Below, piece after piece: positions 8,649 through 19,349 of a DNA stretch of 64,000 nucleotides. Both the position numbers and the translations under genes were made by a program. The notes under the pieces were generated by a model. It was not told where the DNA came from and searched no databases. It worked only from the letters and a program-made list of their open reading frames with translations. The first letter of the stretch is position 1. Every line of letters begins with the position of its first letter. This stretch comes from Lutibacter sp. (GTDB lineage: Bacteria > Bacteroidota > Bacteroidia > Flavobacteriales > Flavobacteriaceae): positions 1-64,000 of the forward strand of contig NZ_JAEINV010000012.1 in assembly GCF_016342705.1 (NCBI RefSeq), in the 5' to 3' direction.

Positions 8649-9275
8649 TTAGTGTTTTATTTCAGGTTTCTTATCGGCCTCAATAAATGAAACATCATAT
8701 CCTGAAAATTGTTTTAAATAATTTCTTACAGAGGATCCAAAGGCATCAGAGAAATAAAAATCTCCATTACTTCTAAGGAATTTCTTTACATTTCCAGCTC
8801 CGGCTAAATGTGCTGCTGCTAAAATACCTGATTCTGTAATTTTAATGCCATCAATTTTCTTTCCTACGGTTCTCTCAATATCCTTTCTTAAAATCCATTT
8901 ATTTAAAGAACATAATGCTAAAAACGCTTGTTCTTGTAATTTTGGAGTGTTTAAAAATCTATGAGTATCGTAAATGTTGAACCGTTCTAAGGTGCTTCTT
9001 CCAAATTGGTATTTTCCTAAATAGCCATAAGAGTTTACAATATCATATTGTCCTTGTGATTCTTTAAAAGCAATTGCCTCTCTAAATCCGTTGTACATTT
9101 TGCCAACAAAAGGAATGTTATTGTACTCTAAGAAAATACTTTCTTCTTCAGTAGGAACAGTACTTACAACTTCCGCTGCAATCCTGTTTTTGCTGTTGTT
9201 GTTTTTGCCTTTTGTAAAACTTGATATAAAAATTACAAGAGCCAAACAACTTAATATTAGTATTGTTTTTTTCAT
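8649..9275 (-). CDS. exported lytic-transglycosylase-like protein
   Basis: A 208-residue exported protein with an uncleaved or cleaved N-terminal hydrophobic segment (residues 4-20). The core AIAFKESQGQYDIVNSYGYLGKYQFG resembles the lysozyme-like catalytic region of soluble lytic transglycosylases, with Glu in FKESQG as the expected acid, and HLAGAGNVKKFLRS matches the later AHxxG pattern. It probably cleaves peptidoglycan glycan strands in the periplasm. A full promoter (CAA at 9337-9339 and CAAAGGTA at 9310-9317 on the plus strand, spacing 19) precedes it. The exact specificity is unproven. Confidence 0.7.
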   Translation of the reverse strand: MKKTILILSCLALVIFISSFTKGKNNNSKNRIAAEVVSTVPTEEESIFLEYNNIPFVGKMYNGFREAIAFKESQGQYDIVNSYGYLGKYQFGRSTLERFNIYDTHRFLNTPKLQEQAFLALCSLNKWILRKDIERTVGKKIDGIKITESGILAAAHLAGAGNVKKFLRSNGDFYFSDAFGSSVRNYLKQFSGYDVSFIEADKKPEIKH

Positions 9276-9309
9276 AATTTAAAGGTTTTGAGCCTATTAA
9301 ATTTCGGGG

Positions 9310-9339
9310 CAAAGGTAAATTTTATTTTTACACTACCAA
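9310..9339 (-). promoter_or_regulatory. full Bacteroidota promoter (TTG-N19-TACCTTTG)
   Basis: On the minus strand TTG (9337-9339) is followed 19 bases later by TACCTTTG (9310-9317). Both elements and the spacing match the Bacteroidota sigma-A consensus. It serves the lytic-transglycosylase-like gene starting at 9275. Confidence 0.65.
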
Positions 9340-9441
9340 TATTTTTTGACTAAAATGCACTTTTTTAGTACTTTTTTAACGATTTTTATGTTACGAAAAC
9401 GTTGTATAAGGTTTTATAAATCAGGAAGTTGTTTGTTAGAA

Positions 9442-10476
9442 TTATCTATTTATTCCTTGTTTTGATAACCAAATTTGATATTTTGCAGCATATTGATTGT
9501 GTTGCGATAAGGTTTTTGCAAACTCGTGCGTTCCTATTTTTGTAATGCTTGCACACATAAAAAAGTAATCATGTTTAGCCGGATTTAAAACAGCATTTAT
9601 AGATGAAATATCAGGCATTGAAATAGGGCCTGGAGGTAAACCTAAATTTTTGTAAGTATTGTAAGGAGAGTCAATTTCAAGATCTTTTGTTAAAACTCTT
9701 TTTATAACAATATTAGCAACTAATTTTTGTTTTACAGCAAAAATAATAGTTGGATCAGCTTGTAGAGGCCATTGTTCTTGCAATCTGTTTAAGTATAATT
9801 TAGCAACCATTGGTCTTTCACTTACTGTTGAAGTTTCCTTTTGAACAATAGAGGCCAATGTAACTACTTCATTAGGAGTTAAATTTAATTTTTTAGCTTT
9901 TTCTAATCGTTCAGAATTCCAAAATCTTTTGTATTCATCGTTCATTTTTGATCGGAAAAGATTGGCAGATGTATTCCAATAAAACTCATAAGTATTTGGA
10001 ATGTACATAGCTAAAGCTGTATTTTCATTAAATCCACTTTCTTTTAAAAATGTAGTATCTTGAAATGCTTTTAGTAATGTGATAGAATCGGCTTCAATTT
10101 GTTGGGAAATTCTTCCAGCTAATTTTTCAAAACTATCTTGGTTGTTAAAAGATAATTTTACCGCTGTCTGCTTCCCATTTCGCAATATGTTAATTAATTT
10201 ATTATTGCTCATACCTTCGGTAATTTTATATTTACCTGGCTTTATTCCATTAGGGTAATCTTTTAGGTTAGCAATAAAACTAAAGGTATTCACTCTTTTT
10301 AAAAAAGGGCGCACTAAATTTTCAACAGTGGCATAATCGCTATTGGTTGGAATGTATATAAAACCTTCTTTTATAGTATTTGGTTTGTAAATTTTAGTAT
10401 AAAAATTAAAACCTAAAACAATTCCTAAAATCACTAATAGGCTGATAATTAATAAAAAAAGTTTCTTTAAATTCAT
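9442..10476 (-). CDS. mltG: endolytic murein transglycosylase MltG
   Basis: A YceG-family endolytic transglycosylase that cuts new glycan strands near the inner membrane. The 344-residue protein has one N-terminal membrane helix (about 5-25), a LysM-like middle, and the catalytic region ASIVQKETSTVSERPMVA, where the Glu of QKE is the catalytic residue. This is followed by QADPTIIFA and GLPPGPISMPDISSINAVLNP, both diagnostic. It lies 5 bases after the GNAT gene and is the last gene of a dapF-GNAT-mltG operon. Confidence 0.95.
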   Translation of the reverse strand: MNLKKLFLLIISLLVILGIVLGFNFYTKIYKPNTIKEGFIYIPTNSDYATVENLVRPFLKRVNTFSFIANLKDYPNGIKPGKYKITEGMSNNKLINILRNGKQTAVKLSFNNQDSFEKLAGRISQQIEADSITLLKAFQDTTFLKESGFNENTALAMYIPNTYEFYWNTSANLFRSKMNDEYKRFWNSERLEKAKKLNLTPNEVVTLASIVQKETSTVSERPMVAKLYLNRLQEQWPLQADPTIIFAVKQKLVANIVIKRVLTKDLEIDSPYNTYKNLGLPPGPISMPDISSINAVLNPAKHDYFFMCASITKIGTHEFAKTLSQHNQYAAKYQIWLSKQGINR

Positions 10477-10481
10477 TGGTG

Positions 10482-11000
10482 TTATTTAATTAGTTGATAG
10501 AGTAACTCGTCTTTATAAGTTGATTTTGTGAAAATCCAGTCCTTTTTTAAACCTGCTAATTTAAAATTAAACTTTTCAAAAAGGGCAATACTTTTTTTGT
10601 TATCAGCAGTAATATTGGCAAATATTTGGTGAATATTTAAATATTGAAAAGCATAATCAATAATTAATTCTAACGCTTCCGAAGCAAAGCCATTGTTTTC
10701 ATATTCAGGTAATAGAAGAATTCCTATTCCCACTCTGTTGTGTTGTGGATTAAAATCAAATAAATCAATCATTCCTACAGGAACATTTTCAGTGTTACAA
10801 ATTATAAATCGATATTGTTTAGCTTCATAAATATCCTGATGTGCGTTTGCAATATATTGTTTTAATAAATACTTAGAAAAAGGGATTTGTGTGCTGCTAA
10901 TTTTCCAAAAAGACATATTATTTTCTGTGGTGTACAAAAAATCTAAATCTTCTGGTTCTAAAGCTCTTAAATTAATATGTTTGCCAATTAAGTTAATCAT
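10482..11000 (-). CDS. RimJ/RimL-type GNAT acetyltransferase
   Basis: A 172-residue acetyltransferase of the ribosomal-protein-alanine acetyltransferase (RimJ/RimL) group. It begins with the group's INLRALEPEDLDFLYTTEN start and has the GIGILLLPEYENNGFASEAL acetyl-CoA site near residues 92-111. Then comes the typical TADNKKSIALFEKFNFKLAG end. Its start shares one base with the dapF stop. The substrate could be a protein N-terminus or an amine; this cannot be told from sequence. Confidence 0.85.
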   Translation of the reverse strand: MINLIGKHINLRALEPEDLDFLYTTENNMSFWKISSTQIPFSKYLLKQYIANAHQDIYEAKQYRFIICNTENVPVGMIDLFDFNPQHNRVGIGILLLPEYENNGFASEALELIIDYAFQYLNIHQIFANITADNKKSIALFEKFNFKLAGLKKDWIFTKSTYKDELLYQLIK

Positions 11001-11779
11001 TATATATCAATATCTCCTTCAAAAACAAATTTTGCCGGTCCTTTTAAAAATACATTGGTGTAATTAGAGCCTTCATTTTGAAAAGAAACTTCTAAATTCC
11101 CACCTAAAACTTCAATTTTAACAGTGTTTTTATTAGTTTTTTGTGCTTTATGCGCTGCAATTGCAACTGCAGTAACACCAGTTCCACACGCCAAAGTTTC
11201 ATCTTCAACACCTCTTTCGTAAGTTCTTACTTTAAAAGTATCATCATTTAAAATTTCAACAAAATTCACATTAGCTCCTTCCTGAAAGTAAGGTGAACCA
11301 TATCTAATTTTTGCACCTTCTTCTTTTACGTTTATTGCAGAAACTGCGTTGCAAAAATTAACGTGATGTGGTGAGCCAGTATTTAAAAAAGAATGTGTTT
11401 TTTCTTCAACTATATTGTCAACATCAATCATTTTAAGGCTTACAATTTTATTTTCAACACTTGCAAAATGCAATCCATCAACAGCATTAAAAGTAGTTTC
11501 ATTTTCAATAATACCTAATTGTTTGGCAAATGCAACCAAACATCTTCCACCGTTGCCGCACATGCTTCCTTCATTTCCATCAGCATTATAATACACCATT
11601 TTAAAATCTTGTTCTTCAGAAGGTTCTAGTAAAATAAGTCCATCAGCACCAATCCCAAAACGGCGATTGCATAATTTTTCAATTAGCTGAACGTTTTTTT
11701 TAGGAAAAAAGAGACTTCTATTATCTACCATAATAAAGTCGTTTCCTGTACCTTGATATTTGTAAAAATGTAATTTCAT
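11000..11779 (-). CDS. dapF: diaminopimelate epimerase
   Basis: Converts LL- to meso-diaminopimelate for lysine and peptidoglycan synthesis, without a cofactor. The 259-residue protein shows both catalytic cysteines in their usual motifs: Cys74 in NADGNEGSMCGNGGRC and Cys198 in EDETLACGTGVTAVA. A promoter box (TACATTTG on the minus strand, 11785-11792) ends five bases before the ATG, so the transcript is probably leaderless or nearly so. It is co-transcribed with the GNAT and mltG genes, linking peptidoglycan precursor supply with strand cutting. Confidence 0.97.
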   Translation of the reverse strand: MKLHFYKYQGTGNDFIMVDNRSLFFPKKNVQLIEKLCNRRFGIGADGLILLEPSEEQDFKMVYYNADGNEGSMCGNGGRCLVAFAKQLGIIENETTFNAVDGLHFASVENKIVSLKMIDVDNIVEEKTHSFLNTGSPHHVNFCNAVSAINVKEEGAKIRYGSPYFQEGANVNFVEILNDDTFKVRTYERGVEDETLACGTGVTAVAIAAHKAQKTNKNTVKIEVLGGNLEVSFQNEGSNYTNVFLKGPAKFVFEGDIDI

Positions 11780-11784
11780 TGGTA

Positions 11785-11792
11785 CAAATGTA
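11785..11792 (-). promoter_or_regulatory. TAnnTTTG promoter box of dapF
   Basis: The minus strand reads TACATTTG, an exact consensus match, whose last base is five bases upstream of the dapF start codon. Confidence 0.55.
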
Positions 11793-11906
11793 CTAAAATA
11801 TCTATAGGTTTTATGAAATTAAAATAGTTGAAATTCATTTTTGTTAAAATGCGTTAAATGAGCGTTAATAAAGCGTTAAAGCATTTTTTTGAATATAATA
11901 AATGTA

Positions 11907-11914
11907 TAATTTTG
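11907..11914 (+). promoter_or_regulatory. TAnnTTTG promoter box of the HtrA gene
   Basis: TAATTTTG, an exact consensus match, 33 bases upstream of the start at 11948. Confidence 0.55.
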
Positions 11915-11947
11915 AGTGTTAATTAATAAATTTTAAAATAAATAAAG

Positions 11948-13354
11948 ATGAAAAAAATATTGAGTATTGTGCTGTTTTCAGCTTTAGGTGGCGCTTTAAC
12001 TTTGGGAGCATATAAATTATTTGTTGAAAAACCTCAAGTAGTATTTGAACAATCTAGTTTAGAGAAACCCACTACAGTTCAAGCAAATTATACAAATGCA
12101 ATGCTTGGTGCGGCTGAAAATACCGACTTTACAGTAGCGGCCGAAAAAACACTAAACTCTGTTGTTCACGTAAAAAACACGATGCTACAAACAGTTAAAG
12201 ATCCATATGCTGAGTTTTTCTATGGGCAAGGTAATGGAACGCGTCAATTTTCTCAGGTAGGAACTGGAAGTGGAGTTATAATTTCTTCAGATGGCTATAT
12301 AGTAACAAATAATCATGTAATTAATAAGGCTACAGATATTTCAGTTATTTTAAATAATAAAAAGGAATATAAAGCAAAAATTATTGGTACAGATCCAACA
12401 AATGATATTGCTTTAATAAAAGTTGATGCCAAAGATTTACCGTATGTTACTTTTGGAGATTCTGATCATATAAAAGTGGGTGAATGGGTATTGGCAGTTG
12501 GTAATCCGTATAATTTAACATCAACAGTTACGGCAGGAATTGTAAGTGCTAAAGGGCGAGATTTAGATGGAAACGGAAGTGTAGATTCTTTTATTCAGAC
12601 CGATGCGGCTGTAAATCCAGGGAATAGTGGTGGAGCTTTGGTAAATGCACGTGGTGAACTTATTGGAATTAATACCGCAATTTCATCAATGACAGGTTCA
12701 TTTGTGGGTTATTCTTTTGCGGTGCCTTCAAACATTGCTAAAAAAGTTATTGAAGATTTAATGGAATATGGTAATGTGCAAAAGGCTATTTTAGGAGTTG
12801 TTGGAGGTGAATTAGATGGTAAAATTGCCGAAAATCTAGATCTTAAAAATACAGAAGGTTTTTATATTTCTGATGTGTCGGAAAATACGGGAGCTGCAAA
12901 AGCTGGGTTAAAAGCAAAAGATATAATTATTCAGTTAGATGATGTTAAAATTTCTACATTTTCAGATTTAACAGGGTTTTTAAGAACAAAAAGACCAAAT
13001 GATAAAGTTCAGGTTACTTATTTAAGAAATGGAGAGCAAAATAGTGTACAAGTTACATTAACAAAAAATGAAATAAGTAAAGTAAGTACACTTGGCTTGG
13101 AATTGAAAAATTTAGAGAAACCAGAACTTAAAAAATTGAAAATTGAAAATGGAGTAAAGGTTTCTGATATTTTAAATAAAGAATTAATAAGTTACGGCGT
13201 AAAAAAAGGGTATGTAATTATTGAAATAAATGATAAAAAAGTTTTTTCTGTGGATGATGTAAATGATATGATTTCTGCAAAATCATCTAATGAAGTTTTA
13301 CGTATAGTAATGCTAAATTTAAATGGTGAATTAGAACGTTATATTTTCAGATAA
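11948..13354 (+). CDS. periplasmic serine protease HtrA/DegP
   Basis: A 468-residue envelope stress protease and chaperone. An N-terminal membrane or signal segment (residues 4-22) is followed by a trypsin-like S1C domain with a complete triad: His123 (VTNNHVIN), Asp153 (TNDIALIK) and Ser227 (GNSGGA). Two PDZ domains follow (about 280-370 and 385-468), which bind unfolded C-termini. A perfect hairpin terminator follows the stop. It is transcribed alone. Whether it behaves as DegP, DegQ or DegS cannot be decided, although two PDZ domains argue against DegS. Confidence 0.95.
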   Translation: MKKILSIVLFSALGGALTLGAYKLFVEKPQVVFEQSSLEKPTTVQANYTNAMLGAAENTDFTVAAEKTLNSVVHVKNTMLQTVKDPYAEFFYGQGNGTRQFSQVGTGSGVIISSDGYIVTNNHVINKATDISVILNNKKEYKAKIIGTDPTNDIALIKVDAKDLPYVTFGDSDHIKVGEWVLAVGNPYNLTSTVTAGIVSAKGRDLDGNGSVDSFIQTDAAVNPGNSGGALVNARGELIGINTAISSMTGSFVGYSFAVPSNIAKKVIEDLMEYGNVQKAILGVVGGELDGKIAENLDLKNTEGFYISDVSENTGAAKAGLKAKDIIIQLDDVKISTFSDLTGFLRTKRPNDKVQVTYLRNGEQNSVQVTLTKNEISKVSTLGLELKNLEKPELKKLKIENGVKVSDILNKELISYGVKKGYVIIEINDKKVFSVDDVNDMISAKSSNEVLRIVMLNLNGELERYIFR

Positions 13355-13375
13355 CAGAAAGTTTGTTTGATGTTT

Positions 13376-13408
13376 AAAAAACCTTTCAATTTTTGAAAGG
13401 TTTTTTTT
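13376..13408. terminator. terminator after the HtrA gene
   Basis: Stem AAAAAACCTTTCAA / TTGAAAGGTTTTTT with a three-base loop and a T-run, 22 bases after the stop codon. Confidence 0.88.
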
Positions 13409-13419
13409 GTTTAAAATAG

Positions 13420-13450
13420 TTTGCGAAAACGTTTGAAATAGGTATTTTTG
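13420..13450 (+). promoter_or_regulatory. full promoter of gap (TTTG-N19-TATTTTTG)
   Basis: TTTG at 13420-13423 and TATTTTTG at 13443-13450 with 19 bases between them, matching both elements and the spacing of the Bacteroidota consensus. The start codon is 28 bases further on. Confidence 0.7.
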
Positions 13451-13477
13451 CCGAAAATTTAAACAACACAACATAAT

Positions 13478-14923
13478 ATGTCATTTAACGAACTTTACGA
13501 AAAAGAACTAGCTTTTCAAACCGATAGAAGAAGAGCTACAGTTGAATTTATTAGAATTATTAGTGATTTATGGTATGAAGATACTATTGAATTGGTTTTG
13601 TTTAGAAATCAATTAATTGATAGAAATGTAAGTGAAATTTTAAATTTGGTGGAGTACGCAAGCGACTTTGTACAAAAACCTATTTCTATTTTTGATGCTG
13701 TTGAAATTGCACGAGAAATTAAAAGTCAAGCATTTCCACCTTCAAAAATTGATATTGGAAAATTAGTGTATGAGTTTCATTTAGATGATGACCAACATTC
13801 TATTAGAGATTTTGTAGTTGAACGACTTGAAGCGGCAAATAATTCAGAAGAAATTGAACCAAAAGATGTTGTTTTATATGGATTTGGAAGAATTGGGAGG
13901 TTAGTTGCACGTGAATTAATGGCAAAAGCTGGTAAAGGTAATTTAATGCGTTTGCGTGCCATTGTTACACGCGATGAAATTACAGAGGCAATTTTAGAAA
14001 AGAGAGCTTCTTTATTAAGAAATGATTCTGTTCACGGAGATTTTCAAGGAACTGTAAGTATTAATTTTGAAAAAAAAGCATTAATAATCAATGGTACAAC
14101 TGTTCATATAATTAGAGCAAATGCACCAGAAGAAATTGATTACACCCAATATGGAATTTTTGATGCTTTAATAATTGACAATACAGGTGCTTTTAGAGAT
14201 AAAGAAGCTTTAAGTAGACATTTAAAATCTAAAGGCGCTTCAAAAGTATTACTTACTGCGCCAGGCAAAGGAGTTCCAAATATTGTTCATGGTGTAAATC
14301 ATAAAGAATATAATCCAAAAGAAGTAAATATTTTTTCCGCAGCTTCTTGTACCACAAATGCAATTACGCCAATTTTAAAGGTTATGGAAGAAAGTTTTGG
14401 TGTAGTAAGTGGACATTTAGAAACCATACATGCTTATACTAACGATCAGAATTTAGTAGATAATATGCATAAAAAATACCGTAGAGGTAGAGCTGCAGCT
14501 TTAAATATGGTAATTACAGAAACTGGTGCAGGACAGGCAGTAACAAAAGCGTTGCCTTCTTTTGAAGGAAAATTAACATCAAATGCTATTCGAGTTCCTG
14601 TACCAAATGGATCTTTAGCTATTCTAAATCTAAAATTGGAAAATGCTGCAAGTAAAGAAACTATTAATACTGTTATGAAAAAATATGCTTTAGAGGGTGA
14701 TTTGGTGGAGCAAATTAAATATTCCTTAAGTAATGAATTGGTTTCATCTGATATTGTTGGAACATCGGCTCCGGCAATTTTTGATAGCCACGCTACAATT
14801 TCAAATAATGATGGCTCTAATGCTGTGTTATATATTTGGTATGATAATGAATATGGATATAGTCATCAAGTTATTCGTTTGGCGCGTTATATTTCTCAAG
14901 TGAGGAGATTTGCGTATTATTAA
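13478..14923 (+). CDS. gap: glyceraldehyde-3-phosphate dehydrogenase, long form
   Basis: Oxidises glyceraldehyde 3-phosphate to 1,3-bisphosphoglycerate (or the reverse). The NAD(P)-binding site is YGFGRIGRLVAREL near residues 130-143, and the catalytic cysteine is Cys291 in FSAASCTTNAITP, followed by HAYTNDQNLVD. The protein is 481 residues, some 145 longer than standard GAPDH; the extra length is an acidic helical N-terminal domain of about 125 residues plus small insertions. This long form is known in flavobacteria and may be a second, gluconeogenic isozyme. It has a full promoter and a 20-base-pair terminator, so it is a single-gene unit. Confidence 0.93.
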   Translation: MSFNELYEKELAFQTDRRRATVEFIRIISDLWYEDTIELVLFRNQLIDRNVSEILNLVEYASDFVQKPISIFDAVEIAREIKSQAFPPSKIDIGKLVYEFHLDDDQHSIRDFVVERLEAANNSEEIEPKDVVLYGFGRIGRLVARELMAKAGKGNLMRLRAIVTRDEITEAILEKRASLLRNDSVHGDFQGTVSINFEKKALIINGTTVHIIRANAPEEIDYTQYGIFDALIIDNTGAFRDKEALSRHLKSKGASKVLLTAPGKGVPNIVHGVNHKEYNPKEVNIFSAASCTTNAITPILKVMEESFGVVSGHLETIHAYTNDQNLVDNMHKKYRRGRAAALNMVITETGAGQAVTKALPSFEGKLTSNAIRVPVPNGSLAILNLKLENAASKETINTVMKKYALEGDLVEQIKYSLSNELVSSDIVGTSAPAIFDSHATISNNDGSNAVLYIWYDNEYGYSHQVIRLARYISQVRRFAYY

Positions 14924-14926
14924 TAA

Positions 14927-14970
14927 TTAAAGAAAGCCTCAAGAAAATAGTTTCTTGAGGCTTTCTTTAA
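14927..14970. terminator. strong bidirectional terminator
   Basis: A perfect 20-base-pair stem (14927-14946 / 14951-14970) with the loop ATAG. It lies between convergent gap and dsrE, separating core genes from the sulfur island. Confidence 0.88.
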
Positions 14971-14983
14971 TTTAATTGTAAAG

Positions 14984-15484
14984 TTATGTGAAAATTATTT
15001 GCGTTCTGTCACCATCACACATTTCATAAAATTCTCCAATGGTTATTATATCAGAAACTTCATCAGACAAGTCTTCTTTTTTTAACTTAAACATATCTAC
15101 AGCTAATTTACAGGCATAAATTTCGCCTCCACCAGCAGTAATCATTTCTAAAAATTCATCAACAGGTGGCATTCCTAATGCATCCATTTGTTTACGCATC
15201 ATACTTGAAACTGCAGATTCAACTCCAGGTAATCCACCAAGCATGGTTGGAAAAGGTATTCCACCAGGCATTCTCATTGCAGGATTTCCAGTAGTAGCTG
15301 TATGTAAATGATTCATTGCTTTTTTAGTAATACCATCTAATCCAAAAAATGTAAAAAATACTTTGGTTTCTATACCTTCCATTACGGCACCATTTGCCAT
15401 AACTAAACTAGCATAAACATCTTCTAAACTTCCTTTGGCACATATTAAGCAAACTTTTTCTAAAGGTTTTTTTTCTGTACTCAT
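14984..15484 (-). CDS. DsrE/DsrF-family sulfur-transfer protein (DsrE2-like)
   Basis: A 166-residue soluble protein of the DsrE/F/H fold, which carries sulfur as a cysteine persulfide. The likely carrier is Cys125 in GGGEIYACKLAVDMF, the conserved position of the DsrE2 branch. Cys12 and Cys15 form a further CLIC pair near the N-terminus, and there is Cys156. A Met/Gly/Pro-rich middle (GNPAMRMPGGIPFP) is also typical of this branch. It is the last gene of the sqr-dsrC-dsrE operon (40-base gap). It probably accepts persulfide sulfur released by SQR or a rhodanese and hands it to the DsrC-like protein; this is inferred from context. Confidence 0.85.
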   Translation of the reverse strand: MSTEKKPLEKVCLICAKGSLEDVYASLVMANGAVMEGIETKVFFTFFGLDGITKKAMNHLHTATTGNPAMRMPGGIPFPTMLGGLPGVESAVSSMMRKQMDALGMPPVDEFLEMITAGGGEIYACKLAVDMFKLKKEDLSDEVSDIITIGEFYEMCDGDRTQIIFT

Positions 15485-15524
15485 TTTTTTGTTTTTTATT
15501 TATTAAGTAAACTGGTTAAGTATT

Positions 15525-15836
15525 TTAAATACAACTAGTTGGTTTTGGTATTCCTGCAATTTTAGATGAAAATTTTAATGGTCCTTTTGGAAATAAAACA
15601 TATAATTGTTTTACATCTACAATTCCTGATTTTCCAACACTTCTAATAGTTAAAGCTTCTTTTGCTAAAGTTTTTTCACGTAAATAATTGATAACTTCAA
15701 AATGTTTTGGTGTTAATTCAATTCCTATTTCCGTTGCAATTTCTTTTGCAATTTCTTCATTCCATTGATTCATATCATCTAAGTATCCGTCTTCTGAAAC
15801 GTTTACTGAAACTCCTGCTATAGTTTTTACTGACAT
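15525..15836 (-). CDS. tusE: DsrC/TusE-family sulfur carrier with a single cysteine
   Basis: A 103-residue DsrC/TusE-like protein. The family's flexible C-terminal arm is clear (LFPKGPLKFSSKIAGIPKPT-S-C-I) with the penultimate Cys102 that carries persulfide sulfur. The second cysteine of true DsrC, 11 residues earlier, is replaced by Ser91, and Cys102 is the only cysteine in the protein. It therefore cannot form the internal trisulfide used with DsrAB, and no dsrAB is present; it fits the TusE-like group of one-cysteine carriers. It sits 32 bases after sqr and 40 before dsrE, which suggests sulfur relay rather than tRNA thiolation alone. Confidence 0.9.
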   Translation of the reverse strand: MSVKTIAGVSVNVSEDGYLDDMNQWNEEIAKEIATEIGIELTPKHFEVINYLREKTLAKEALTIRSVGKSGIVDVKQLYVLFPKGPLKFSSKIAGIPKPTSCI

Positions 15837-15868
15837 AATTTTTATTTTTTATTGTTATTTTAAATTGT

Positions 15869-17119
15869 CTATTTTGTTTCTGGTTTAATATCAAATACTT
15901 TTCCTTTAAAACTCATGTTTCTCGATACAAAAGGAATTGCAATTCCTTTTAAAAGCATATTCCAGTAAATCCAACGGAAAGCCATTTTCCCCCAATGATT
16001 TAATACACTTTCTTTTAATAATTTAAGCGGACCAAATTTTGCGAACGGAAAATTTCCATGAACTGGTTCGGTTACATAATTAAAATCAATTAATAACGCT
16101 TTGTTATTTCCTGTTTCAATAAAACAATTTGCGTGGCCATCAAATTCTTTTTTAAGAGGATAACCATCAATGTATAAAAGGATATTATCAGTTAATGTTT
16201 CTGCTTGAAAATGTGCTACAGAACCAGCTTTGGAGGCTGGAACATTAGTTGCATCTCCAATCACAAAAATATTTTCATGTGCTTTTGACTGTAAAGTATT
16301 GTGATCAGTTGGTATAAAATTTAAATCATCACCTAAACCAGATTTAGCAATAACTTCGTCACCCATATTGGTTGGAATAGTTATCAATAAATCGAACGGA
16401 ATCTCTCTTTCAGCATAATCTATAATTACTTTTTTATCATTATCGACACTTTCAATAGCAAAATCGGTTTCAATTTTTATGCCTTTATCTTTTAACAAAT
16501 AATTCAATGCAGTTGTACAAGTTGGTTTTGTGAAAGCGCCTGAAAGTGGCGTTACATAAGTAATTTCTACTTTATCTCTAATCCCTTTTTTACGGAAATA
16601 AGCATCAGCTAAAAATGAGAATTCTAATGGTGCAACAGGACATTTTATAGGCATTTCAGTGATATGTACCACTAATTTTCCACCTTCCCAATTTCTAAGT
16701 TTGTCTCTTAGGGCTAAAGCACCTTCATAGGTGTAAAAATCAAAAATATCTTTTTTCCATAAAGGACCAATTAATCCTGCGGTTTCTTCCGGAGCAATTT
16801 TAGATCCAGTTGCAACTATTAATACATCATAATATAAAGTTTCATCTTCTAATTGTACTTTGTTTTCTTCAGGAAAAATTTGTTCAATTTTCTTTTGAAT
16901 ATATACTACTTCTTTAGGAATAAATTTTTTTCCAACTTTTTTTACTTGTTTTTCAGTATAAATATCAAAAGGAAGAAATAAAAAACCAGGTTGGTAATAA
17001 TGTGTTTTATATTGATCAACAATAGTAATTTTCCATTGATCTTTATATAATTTATGTATTAAATGGTTTGCCATCATGGTTCCTGATGTGCCCGCACCTA
17101 AAATTATTAAGTTTTTCAT
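15869..17119 (-). CDS. sqr: sulfide:quinone oxidoreductase-like flavoprotein
   Basis: An FAD-dependent oxidoreductase of the SQR group, 416 residues, expected to oxidise sulfide at the membrane and reduce quinone. It has the N-terminal Rossmann motif IILGAGTSGTMMANHL, the second FAD motif IFVIGDATNVPASKAGS near 284-300, and cysteines at 160 (IKCPVAPLE, matching the catalytic cysteine of SQRs), 201 and 332. The C-terminal amphipathic helices suit membrane attachment. The frame is open to a GTG at 17237, but MKNLIILGAG at 17119 is the natural start and leaves two regulatory dyads upstream. It leads the operon with dsrC and dsrE. Whether sulfide is its real substrate is unproven. Confidence 0.82.
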   Translation of the reverse strand: MKNLIILGAGTSGTMMANHLIHKLYKDQWKITIVDQYKTHYYQPGFLFLPFDIYTEKQVKKVGKKFIPKEVVYIQKKIEQIFPEENKVQLEDETLYYDVLIVATGSKIAPEETAGLIGPLWKKDIFDFYTYEGALALRDKLRNWEGGKLVVHITEMPIKCPVAPLEFSFLADAYFRKKGIRDKVEITYVTPLSGAFTKPTCTTALNYLLKDKGIKIETDFAIESVDNDKKVIIDYAEREIPFDLLITIPTNMGDEVIAKSGLGDDLNFIPTDHNTLQSKAHENIFVIGDATNVPASKAGSVAHFQAETLTDNILLYIDGYPLKKEFDGHANCFIETGNNKALLIDFNYVTEPVHGNFPFAKFGPLKLLKESVLNHWGKMAFRWIYWNMLLKGIAIPFVSRNMSFKGKVFDIKPETK

Positions 17120-17186
17120 ATCTAGTACTTTAGTTTTAATTATTGCAATTAAAGACATTAAGTTAATTCCTTTAATTTTTAGTAAA

Positions 17187-17200
17187 GTTACTTTAGTCAC
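17187..17200. promoter_or_regulatory. GTnAC-N4-GTnAC dyad, proximal site of sqr
   Basis: GTTACTTTAGTCAC, about 75 bases upstream of the sqr start. It is one of four exact matches to a shared dyad found only at sulfur-island promoters in the regions inspected; probably a Crp/Fnr-type operator. Confidence 0.55.
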
Positions 17201-17234
17201 ATAATATTTAATATGATAAAAGTCAGTATGCAAT

Positions 17235-17248
17235 GTCACTTTAGTTAC
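17235..17248. promoter_or_regulatory. GTnAC-N4-GTnAC dyad, distal site of sqr
   Basis: GTCACTTTAGTTAC, 48 bases from the proximal site and between the divergent sqr and ligA genes. The core TTTA spacer is shared with the proximal site and with the 24502 site. Confidence 0.55.
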
Positions 17249-17295
17249 ATTGTGATTATATAATTAATTGATATGCTGTATGTTTTTTGGTTTAG

Positions 17296-19344
<2,049 letters not shown>

Positions 19345-19349
19345 TTTAG

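Noticed and set aside
15525-15836. a true dissimilatory DsrC
   Set aside because: The second conserved cysteine is Ser91 and no dsrAB is in the window.
17120-17239. N-terminal extension of the SQR-like protein from the GTG at 17237
   Set aside because: The added 40 residues are not family-like and would overlap two regulatory dyads; the Rossmann motif begins properly at 17119.
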